Shown: positions 1-4,955 of the stretch, one piece after another
Layout: each line of letters starts with the position of its first letter
How positions within the stretch are numbered: position 1 is the stretch's first letter
From: an uncultured Intestinimonas sp.
GTDB taxonomy: Bacteria; Bacillota_A; Clostridia; Oscillospirales; Oscillospiraceae
Length of the DNA stretch: 5,104 bases
Assembly (NCBI GenBank): GCA_958435885.1
Contig: CAUBHZ010000163.1
Location: forward strand, 1 to 5,104
Direction: 5' to 3'
The notes under the pieces: generated by a model
Databases searched by the model: none
Told to the model about the DNA's origin: nothing
What the model saw: only the letters and a program-made list of their open reading frames with translations
Program-made: the position numbers and the translations under genes

Positions 1-29
1 GACGCGCCAAACCACGCTCCGGAGATTGG

Positions 30-56
30 GTAGGGGCGGATAATATCCGCCCCTAC
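30..56. repeat. Perfect palindrome downstream of the anti-sigma gene
   Basis: The arms are GTAGGGGCGGA (30-40) and TCCGCCCCTAC (46-56). They are exact reverse complements separated by TAATA, and the symmetry continues into the loop. The hairpin starts 9 bases beyond the TAG stop of the minus-strand anti-sigma gene, so it could protect the 3' end or help stop transcription. There is no T-run after it on either strand, so it is not a typical intrinsic terminator. Short GTAGGGGCG palindromes of this kind occur as dispersed intergenic repeats in many bacterial genomes. Membership of such a family is inferred from memory. Positions 1-29 show nothing recognisable. Confidence 0.6.
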
Positions 57-65
57 GCCTCTCCC

Positions 66-833
66 CTACTCGTGTCCGTAGCCGTGGCCATGGTCCTGAC
101 CGTGGTGGCCGCCCTCGCCCTGACCGGCGGAGGTGGTCTCCCCGGCGGTCTGGGTCTGGCCGCTGCCCTGACCGTTGCCCTGACCGCTCCCCTGCTGGCC
201 CTGGCCGGAGCCGTGGCCCTCACAGGCGTCGATGCACTGCTGGATCTCCCCCATGGTCATCTCCCCGGCGTCGGCCTGGGTGACGGTGGGGTCCAGGGCG
301 GAGAGGGCCAGGTAGGCCCGGTACTTGCCCAGGGAGAGCCCGGCGTCCCGGGCGGCCTGGGCGGTCTCCGGGTCCAGGGCGTAGCAGGTGAGGCCGGCCT
401 CGCCGCCGTCGGAGAGCATCCCCTCACAGTGGCCGCTGTCGGCGGAGAGGGTGACAGTGGCGGCGTCGGTGTCGGAGAGGGCGTCGGAGAGGGCGGCGGC
501 GGCCTGGGTCCAGTTGTGGTGGAGGACGGGGGTGGCGTCCACCGCGGCCTGAGCGTCGTCGTCGTAGCACCGCACCCCCACCACCCGGCCGAAGGCGTTG
601 ACGGCCAGCTCCACCGAGGCGTCGGCATCCACGCTGACGGCGGCGGCGGGGGTGGCGTAGGCCAGGCCGCCGGCGGCGGTGAGCACCACCAGGGCCAGGG
701 CGGCAAAGGCCACGGCCAGGGGTCGCCGCCGTGGGGCGGGACGGGTGCGCCGCTCCAGGGCGTCCAGGGTCTTTTGCTTCAGGTCCTCGTCGGCCCGGAC
801 GGCGTCAAAGGCCCGCCGGATGCGCTCATCCAT
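66..833 (-). CDS. RsgI-like membrane anti-sigma factor
   Basis: This 255-residue single-pass membrane protein is the likely anti-sigma factor for the ECF sigma encoded just upstream. Residues 1-35 are charged and cytoplasmic, of the type that binds a sigma factor (start MDERIRRAF). Residues 38-59 form one membrane helix. The segment from Y59 to about 100 (YATP, VSVDADASVEL, VNAFGRVVGV) matches the conserved RsgI extracellular motif, usually written VSxDxNPSxELxxNxFxRV. Residues 165-198 (GLSLGKYRAYLAL, then LDPTVT and MTMGEI) also resemble clostridial RsgI-like proteins. Residues 205-255 are a Gly/Gln/Ser-rich tail ending in HHGQDHGHGYGHE. Cysteines lie at 89, 136, 150, 200 and 204. I chose the ATG at 833 because it follows a strong GGGAGGTGAGGAGG site and overlaps the sigma stop codon by 8 bp, which suggests translational coupling. 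A longer reading from 869 adds 12 residues with no support. The family is fairly secure; the signal sensed is unknown. Confidence 0.85.
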   Translation of the reverse strand: MDERIRRAFDAVRADEDLKQKTLDALERRTRPAPRRRPLAVAFAALALVVLTAAGGLAYATPAAAVSVDADASVELAVNAFGRVVGVRCYDDDAQAAVDATPVLHHNWTQAAAALSDALSDTDAATVTLSADSGHCEGMLSDGGEAGLTCYALDPETAQAARDAGLSLGKYRAYLALSALDPTVTQADAGEMTMGEIQQCIDACEGHGSGQGQQGSGQGNGQGSGQTQTAGETTSAGQGEGGHHGQDHGHGYGHE

Positions 834-1305
834 CCTCCTCACCTCCCAGCTTCTCCCGCAGCAGGGCACGGGCCCTGGTGAGGAGGGTATAGACGGTATT
901 GGTGTTTCTGCCCAGCACTTCCCCGATCTCAGGGGCGGAGTAGCCCTCGTAATAGTGGAGGTACACCGCGTCCCGGTACTTCTCCGGCAGGGAGAGCACC
1001 GCCTCCAGCACGCCCTGATCTTCGGGTTCGGGCGCGGCCTGGGCGGTCAGCTCCTCCAGGGGGACGGTGGCGTGTCTGGTCCAGAACCGCAGCAGGTCCC
1101 GGCAGGCGTTCAGGGTGACCCGGATGAACCAGGCCTTCTCGTGCTCGGCGTTTGCAAAGGGCTTGGTATGCTGGAGGTATTTGAGGAAGACGGTCTGAAA
1201 GATGTCCTCGGTGTCCTCCCGGCTCTTCAGCCGGACCAGGCACAGCCGCCGCACCAGGTCGGCGTAGGTGTCCATGGCCCGGGCCACCTCCTCCTCGCTT
1301 CGCAT
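826..1305 (-). CDS. ECF-type RNA polymerase sigma factor
   Basis: This 159-residue protein has the two-domain layout and length of extracytoplasmic-function sigma-70 factors, which direct RNA polymerase to a small envelope or stress regulon. Sigma region 2 spans about residues 8-76. It includes SREDTEDIFQTVFLKYL (region 2.2, core binding) and KAWFIRVTLNACRDLLR (regions 2.3-2.4, -10 recognition). A linker rich in Glu, Ala and Pro follows at about 79-98. Sigma region 4 spans about 100-153, with LPEKYRDAVYLHYYEGYS and the helix-turn-helix EIGEVLGRNTNTVYTLL followed by RARALLREKL. The ATG at 1305 has a GGGGTGAGG site just upstream. The gene starts 24 bases after the exported Cys-rich gene and overlaps the RsgI-like gene by 8 bp, so all three should share one transcript. 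The family is certain; the regulon and subgroup are not known from the sequence. Confidence 0.95.
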   Translation of the reverse strand: MRSEEEVARAMDTYADLVRRLCLVRLKSREDTEDIFQTVFLKYLQHTKPFANAEHEKAWFIRVTLNACRDLLRFWTRHATVPLEELTAQAAPEPEDQGVLEAVLSLPEKYRDAVYLHYYEGYSAPEIGEVLGRNTNTVYTLLTRARALLREKLGGEEDG

Positions 1306-1329
1306 ATCCTCACCCCATTGCCCTCAATG

Positions 1330-1626
1330 TCAGCCGTGGTGCCGGGCCCAGCCGGAGCCGTCGCAGACGCCGCCGTTGGGGCACTGGCCGTCCCGGGGGC
1401 AGTCCTCGTGGTAGAGGCACTCGCCGCCGTTGATACACCAGCCCTGGCAGTCGCCGCCCCAGGGGCAGTCCTCCCCCGACCAGGGGCAGGCGGCGGTCTG
1501 GGTGGCCGTCCACGTCCGGTGACAGCCGCCGCTGCCGCCGCCGTGATGGCCCGCCGCGGCGGCGGGCACCACCATCGCTGCACTTACCATACCAAAAATC
1601 AACAGTCCTGCCAATGCCTTTTTCAT
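1330..1626 (-). CDS. Small exported cysteine-rich protein
   Basis: This is a 98-residue protein that I cannot assign to a named family. Residues 1-25 form a classic Sec signal peptide: MKK, then a hydrophobic core, then a VPAAAAG cleavage region, probably cut after A25. The mature part of about 73 residues begins GHHGGGSGG and ends WARHHG, so both ends are His/Gly-rich. It carries nine cysteines at residues 35, 47, 54, 60, 64, 70, 76, 82 and 88. Five of the gaps between consecutive cysteines are exactly five residues (CX5C), often with Gly-Gly or Asp-Gly inside. The start at 1626 is set by an AAAGGAGG site 8 bases upstream; a 23-residue upstream extension lacks support. It is the first gene of the sigma/anti-sigma operon. 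It could bind metal, form disulfides or act as a ligand sensed by the anti-sigma factor; all three are inference. It is likely extracellular or wall-associated. Confidence 0.8.
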   Translation of the reverse strand: MKKALAGLLIFGMVSAAMVVPAAAAGHHGGGSGGCHRTWTATQTAACPWSGEDCPWGGDCQGWCINGGECLYHEDCPRDGQCPNGGVCDGSGWARHHG

Positions 1627-1673
1627 ACAAAAGACCTCCTTTTCCAGGTGGGCGTTTCGCCCCTTCTGTCTGT

Positions 1674-1702
1674 AATACGCCGGAGCGGGTCCCATCCATT
1701 CA
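1674..1702 (-). promoter_or_regulatory. Candidate ECF-type promoter of the sigma operon
   Basis: Read on the minus strand, TGAATG (1702-1697) is followed 17 bases later by CGTATT (1679-1674). ECF promoters commonly pair a -35 of the TGAAC/GGAAC type with a -10 that begins CGT, at a spacing of about 16-17, and ECF operons are often self-activated. The -35 match is only partial. An AT-rich stretch lies just upstream (1701-1722), and a perfect TTCCAG/CTGGAA inverted repeat sits at 1719-1732. A small leader hairpin, GGGCG/CGCCC with an AAA loop (1662-1650), lies between the candidate promoter and the ribosome binding site. This is a pattern match only. Confidence 0.35.
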
Positions 1703-1811
1703 GATTTTCAAAAAATTTTTCCAGAGCTGGAAGGAGCCGGAGTCCCGCAAGAAGAACGTAAGAATTCCCCCCCTTTTTTCTTAAAAAAGTTGTGGTATCG
1801 TTTCCTTCACA

Positions 1812-1832
1812 CGGGAGAGCCCCCCTCTCCCG
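1812..1832 (+). other. Leader hairpin upstream of the lipoprotein gene
   Basis: CGGGAGAG (1812-1819) and CTCTCCCG (1825-1832) are exact reverse complements around a loop of five C residues. The hairpin sits 22 bases before the AAGGAGG site of the lipoprotein gene, so it would lie in that gene's 5' leader if transcription starts further upstream. It has no T-run after it, which argues against an intrinsic terminator. It could stabilise the message or affect translation. Upstream lies a run of seven C then six T (1767-1779). Confidence 0.45.
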
Positions 1833-1871
1833 CGGCAACCAACGGACCCATTTCAAGGAGGAAACAAAGTT

Positions 1872-2279
1872 ATGAAACGAGCTGCTTCCATTCTGCTGGT
1901 GGGCGTCATGGCCCTGAGCCTGGCCGCCTGCGGCAAGACCGTCAAGGAGAGCCCCGCTCCCGCCACCACCGCCCCGGTGGAGACCACCGCTCCCGTCACC
2001 GACACCACCGCCCCCATGGACGAGACCACCCCCGTGGACGAGACCGCTCCCGCCGAGACCGGCACCCCCAACGAGGAGGAGCACGCCGTGTCCGGTGTGG
2101 TCAACAAGCTGGAGGACTACCTGGTGCTGGTGGTGGGCGACGACTATCAGGTTTTCGACTTCGCCAAGGACCTGAAGGTGGACGGCATCAACGAGGGTGA
2201 CGAGGTGACCGTGGTGTACACCGGCACCCTGGGCGACGAGAAGACTCCCCCCGTGGTTATCGAGATCGCCAAGAACTGA
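1872..2279 (+). CDS. Small lipoprotein with Thr/Pro-rich linker
   Basis: This 135-residue protein has a lipoprotein signal peptide (MKRAASILLVGVMALSLAAC) with the lipobox LAAC. C20 should therefore be lipidated and anchor the protein to the outer face of the membrane. Residues 28-66 are a low-complexity linker built from imperfect TTAPV/DETTP units, a flexible spacer likely to reach through the cell wall. Residues 72-135 form a compact domain with alternating hydrophobic strands (VSGVVNKLEDYLVLVVGD, then FDFAKDL, then GDEVTVVYTGTL and VVIEIAK). This pattern looks like a small OB-like beta barrel found in many clostridial lipoproteins; the fold is inferred. The start is fixed by AAGGAGG at 1855-1861, 10 bases before the ATG. 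The gene is transcribed away from the sigma operon and is closed by the terminator at 2303-2341. Its function is unknown. Confidence 0.85.
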   Translation: MKRAASILLVGVMALSLAACGKTVKESPAPATTAPVETTAPVTDTTAPMDETTPVDETAPAETGTPNEEEHAVSGVVNKLEDYLVLVVGDDYQVFDFAKDLKVDGINEGDEVTVVYTGTLGDEKTPPVVIEIAKN

Positions 2280-2302
2280 GTACAAAAGTTGAAATAAACC
2301 CC

Positions 2303-2341
2303 TGCCGCCGTGGACGATGGTTGCCACGGCGGCATTTTTTT
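2303..2341 (+). terminator. Intrinsic terminator of the lipoprotein gene
   Basis: The arms TGCCGCCGTGG (2303-2313) and CCACGGCGGCA (2324-2334) pair perfectly over 11 bp around a 10-base loop. Seven T residues follow at once (2335-2341). It lies 24 bases after the lipoprotein stop codon, which is textbook placement for rho-independent termination. The next gene's promoter is embedded in the loop, the right arm and the T-run. Confidence 0.93.
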
Positions 2342-2349
2342 GGTATAAT
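2321..2349 (+). promoter_or_regulatory. Sigma-A promoter for the kinase/helicase operon
   Basis: TTGCCA (2321-2326, five of six matches to TTGACA) is followed after exactly 17 bases by TATAAT (2344-2349), a perfect -10. An extended TGG lies directly in front of the -10 (2341-2343). Transcription would start near 2356, giving a leader of about 39 bases before the kinase ATG. The -35 lies across the loop and right arm of the preceding terminator, and the T-run forms part of the spacer. It is the best housekeeping promoter in the window. Confidence 0.85.
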
Positions 2350-2394
2350 AACCTGATATGTTCTGATTTTTTGTGAGAGACTAGAGGAGAGAAC

Positions 2395-2889
2395 ATGAAC
2401 AATATCATACTCATCGGCATGCCCGGGGCGGGCAAGAGCACCGTGGGCGTGCTGCTGGCCAAGACCCTGGGCTATGCGTTTTTGGATACGGACCTGGTGA
2501 TCCAGGAGCGGGAGGGGCGTCTCCTCCAGGACCTGGTGGACGAGCTGGGGGTGGAGGCCTTCCTGGACCGGGAGGCCGCCGCCGTGAGCTCGGTGGACTG
2601 TGACCGCACGGTGATCGCCACGGGGGGGAGCGTGGTGTGCCGGGACGGGGGCATGGAGCACCTGAGGAAGCTGGGCCGTACCGTGTATCTGCATCTGCCG
2701 CTTGAGGAGCTGGAGCGCAGGCTCCACAACATCAGCACCCGGGGCATCGCCATGGCGCCGGGCGAGACCCTGGCCCACATCTACGACTACCGTTCGCCCC
2801 TCTACCGGAAGTACGCCGACCTCACCGTGGAGGTGGGGCGGCAGACCCTGGAGGAGACGGTGGCCCAGGTACTGAGCGCCCTGAAATAA
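2395..2889 (+). CDS. Shikimate kinase family protein (AroK-like)
   Basis: This 164-residue cytoplasmic P-loop kinase has the length and architecture of shikimate kinase, which phosphorylates shikimate at the 3-hydroxyl with ATP in the chorismate pathway. The Walker A loop is GMPGAGKST (8-16). DTD (31-33) matches the Mg/shikimate aspartate motif. A TGG motif lies at 76-78, a lid arginine at R116 and the R.PLY motif at R133-Y137. Two canonical substrate-site features are changed. The FR of the usual FRxxE motif reads FL (F56-L57), and the third glycine of GGG is Ser79. The lid reads TRGIAM, where RPLL is typical. The substrate may therefore be shikimate bound differently or another small alcohol, so no gene symbol is given. 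GAGGAG lies 5 bases before the ATG. The gene follows the strong promoter at 2321-2349 and is probably co-transcribed with the helicase 53 bases downstream. No other aroma-pathway gene is in view. Confidence 0.85.
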   Translation: MNNIILIGMPGAGKSTVGVLLAKTLGYAFLDTDLVIQEREGRLLQDLVDELGVEAFLDREAAAVSSVDCDRTVIATGGSVVCRDGGMEHLRKLGRTVYLHLPLEELERRLHNISTRGIAMAPGETLAHIYDYRSPLYRKYADLTVEVGRQTLEETVAQVLSALK

Positions 2890-2942
2890 GGGCGCCTTTC
2901 CCCGCATTGGAACAAAAATCGAAAAAAAGGAACGACGACCAT

Positions 2943-4721
2943 ATGGATTTTAAGGAATTAGGGCTCATCTCCCCCATCCTGAAGGCCCTGGCGGCCCAGG
3001 GGTACGCCGAGCCCACCCCCATCCAGCGCCAGGCGATCCCGCCCGCTCTGAAGGGCCGGGACGTGCTGGGCTGCGCCCAGACCGGCACGGGCAAGACCTG
3101 TGCCTTTGCCGCGCCCATCCTCCAGCGGCTCAACGCCGACGTGGTGGTGGGACCCCGGTATATCCGCTCCCTCATCCTCACCCCCACCCGGGAGCTGGCC
3201 CTCCAGATCCAGGAGTGCTTTGCCGCCTACGGCCGGAACCTGCCCCTGCGCTCCACCGTCATCTTCGGCGGCGTGGGACAGCAGCCCCAGGTGGAGAAGC
3301 TGAAAAAGGGTGTGGACATCCTGGTGGCCACCCCCGGCCGGCTGCTGGACCTCCAGGGCCAGGGCCTGCTGGACCTGAGCCGGGTGGAGATCTTCGTCCT
3401 GGACGAGGCCGACCGGATGCTGGACATGGGCTTCATCCACGACGTGCGCCGGGTGCTCAAGCTGCTCCCGGAGAAGAAGCAGACCCTCTTCTTCTCCGCC
3501 ACCATGCCCCCCGAGGTCATGGAGCTGGTGGACGCCCTCCTCCACGACCCCGCCAAGGTGGAGGTGGACCCGGTGTCCTCCCCGGTGGAGGTCATCGACC
3601 AGAAGGTGTGTTTTGTGGACAAGGGCAACAAGTCCAAGCTGCTGGCCTGGCTGGTGGACACCCTGGGCGTGAAGAACGCCCTAGTCTTTACCCGCACCAA
3701 GCACGGCGCCAACAAGGTGGCCGCTGACCTGGGCAAGGCGGGCATCTCCGCCGCCGCCATCCACGGCAACAAGTCCCAGACCGCCCGGCAGCAGGCCCTC
3801 TCCGACTTCAAGGCGGGGCGGGTGAAGTGCCTGGTGGCCACCGACATCGCCGCCCGGGGCATCGACATCGAGGAGCTCTCCCACGTCTTCAACTACAACC
3901 TGCCCGAGGTGCCCGAGACCTACGTCCACCGCATCGGCCGTACCGGCCGGGCGGGCCACGGCGGCACCGCCGTCTCCTTCTGCGACTTCGCCGAGAAGGA
4001 GTATTTGAAGGGCATCGAGAAGCTCATCGGCCGGTCCATCCCGGTGCTGGGAGGCCACCCCTGGCCCATGCAGATCTTTGAGGTGGCCAAGGACGCCAAG
4101 GGCCGCACGGTGAACGCCGAGGACGCCGAGGCCCGTGCCGCCGCCAAGGAGCGCCGCCGTGCCCGGGACGCCGCCAACAAGGCGGCGGCCGAGGAAAAGA
4201 AGCGTCAGAAGGCGGCTGCCCAGGCGGCCCAGGCCGCCGCTCCCGCGCCCAAGAAGAAGCGGGAGCCCCGCTGGAAGAAGGCGGAGGGTCCCGGTGTGCT
4301 GGACGCGGTGCTGCCCGAGCGGAGCGCCGGTCCCGAGCGGGAGGAGTACCACGACTTCTACCGGCCCGACCCCCTGTCCTCCGACCACATCATGGACGCC
4401 ACCGCCCGGCTGCTGGCTCCCCGGAAGGGTGCGGTGAAGCCGGAGCCGGTGAAGGCGGAGGAGGGCCAGAGCCGTTCCCACCGCCGGAAGCGGAAGAAGA
4501 AGGGCGGGGAGAACGCCGCCCCCGAGAGCCAGGCCCAGCAGAAGGTGCGCCAGGCCCAGCCCAAGGCGGCTCCCGCTCCCAAGGCCCAGTCCAAGCGCCG
4601 TCACGACCGGGGCCACGGACCCCGGGGCGGACGGCCCATGATGCCCATGAAGAGCGGGGCGGTGAAGGACTCCACCGAGCAGCCCAGCCTCATGAAGCCC
4701 TATTATATCGAGCACGACTGA
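2943..4721 (+). CDS. DEAD-box ATP-dependent RNA helicase, RhlE/CshA-like
   Basis: This 592-residue cytoplasmic enzyme unwinds RNA duplexes with ATP and probably acts in ribosome assembly, mRNA turnover or cold adaptation. All core motifs are present: Q motif GYAEPTPIQ (20-28), motif I AQTGTGKT (45-52), Ia PTRELA (81-86), GG (109-110), TPGR (130-133), DEAD (154-157), SAT (185-187), VFTRTK (248-253), ATDIAARGID (299-308) and HRIGRTGR (329-336). The catalytic core ends near residue 385. The remaining 205 or so residues are a long tail: an Ala/Lys/Arg/Glu-rich stretch, a less basic block (449-497) with YHDFYRPDPLSSDHIMDA, a second strongly basic stretch, and the end SLMKPYYIEHD. Such tails usually bind RNA without strong specificity. 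I chose the ATG at 2943, preceded by AAAAGGA, over a TTG at 2907 that lacks a binding site. The core is intact, so the protein should be active. The RhlE versus CshA subgroup is not settled. Confidence 0.95.
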   Translation: MDFKELGLISPILKALAAQGYAEPTPIQRQAIPPALKGRDVLGCAQTGTGKTCAFAAPILQRLNADVVVGPRYIRSLILTPTRELALQIQECFAAYGRNLPLRSTVIFGGVGQQPQVEKLKKGVDILVATPGRLLDLQGQGLLDLSRVEIFVLDEADRMLDMGFIHDVRRVLKLLPEKKQTLFFSATMPPEVMELVDALLHDPAKVEVDPVSSPVEVIDQKVCFVDKGNKSKLLAWLVDTLGVKNALVFTRTKHGANKVAADLGKAGISAAAIHGNKSQTARQQALSDFKAGRVKCLVATDIAARGIDIEELSHVFNYNLPEVPETYVHRIGRTGRAGHGGTAVSFCDFAEKEYLKGIEKLIGRSIPVLGGHPWPMQIFEVAKDAKGRTVNAEDAEARAAAKERRRARDAANKAAAEEKKRQKAAAQAAQAAAPAPKKKREPRWKKAEGPGVLDAVLPERSAGPEREEYHDFYRPDPLSSDHIMDATARLLAPRKGAVKPEPVKAEEGQSRSHRRKRKKKGGENAAPESQAQQKVRQAQPKAAPAPKAQSKRRHDRGHGPRGGRPMMPMKSGAVKDSTEQPSLMKPYYIEHD

Positions 4722-4746
4722 GGACGCGGTCTGCCCCCTCTTTATT

Positions 4747-4924
4747 GGCTTCCCCTGGGGGAAGCTGTCGAGCGCAGCGAGACTGATGAGGGGAAAGGCT
4801 GATTGAGCGCGACGTTTTCCCTCATCCGTCATGGCCTGTGGCCATGCCACCACGGGTCAAGGAAGAAGTCATTTCTTCTGACTGTCCACTGGACAGTCAG
4901 ACCCCCGGGGGAAGGCCTTTCCCC
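4747..4924. repeat. Hairpin-rich MITE-like intergenic element
   Basis: Almost the whole gap between the helicase gene and mnmG consists of inverted repeats. GCTTCCCC/GGGGAAGC lies at 4748-4765. GACTGATGAGGG (4781-4792) pairs with CCCTCATCCGTC (4819-4830) with one mismatch. CATGGCC/GGCCATG lies at 4830-4846. TCTGACTGTCC/GGACAGTCAGA is a perfect 11-bp stem with an ACT loop at 4877-4901. GGGGAA/TTCCCC lies at 4908-4924. The left end GGCTTCCCC and right end GGGGAAGGCC form imperfect terminal inverted repeats. No open reading frame of note lies inside. The organisation suggests a non-autonomous dispersed repeat; similar TTCCCC-ended repeats occur in clostridial genomes, which I recall but cannot verify here. 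The stems may also end helicase transcription, though no clear T-run follows. I saw no convincing mnmG promoter in it. Confidence 0.6.
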
Positions 4925-4955
4925 AATCCCCACAAAAAGGAGCTCCGACCCATCC

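Noticed and set aside
834..869. Upstream ATG at 869 for the anti-sigma gene
   Set aside because: It would place the start well inside the sigma gene and add MPCCGRSWEVRR, which reads through the strong ribosome binding site that serves the ATG at 833.
72..881. Long plus-strand open frame (269 codons) antisense to the anti-sigma gene
   Set aside because: Its protein is almost all Gly/Val/Leu/Ala, as expected opposite a GC-rich gene. It has no ribosome binding site and no domain, while the minus strand encodes a clear RsgI-like protein.
679..1761. Long plus-strand open frame (360 codons) antisense to the sigma and Cys-rich genes
   Set aside because: It lies opposite two well-supported genes, crosses their intergenic region and has no recognisable motif. 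It is open only because of GC-rich codon bias.
1774..1801. Possible lipoprotein promoter: TTTTTT, 16 bases, TGGTATCGT
   Set aside because: The -10 matches only four of six bases and the -35 is just a T-run. It may work through the extended TGG, but the support is too weak to list as a feature.
1623..2462. Minus-strand open frame (279 codons) across the lipoprotein gene and its terminator
   Set aside because: It runs through a strong terminator, a promoter and a leader region and is low in complexity (His/Gly/Val). The plus-strand lipoprotein and kinase explain the sequence.
2907..2942. TTG start adding 12 residues to the helicase
   Set aside because: There is no ribosome binding site before it. 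The ATG at 2943 has AAAAGGA upstream and gives the usual DEAD-box N-terminus (MDFKELGL).
3681..4853. Minus-strand open frame (390 codons) antisense to the helicase
   Set aside because: It is a Leu/Gly/Val-rich shadow of the helicase gene, with no start signal and no domain.
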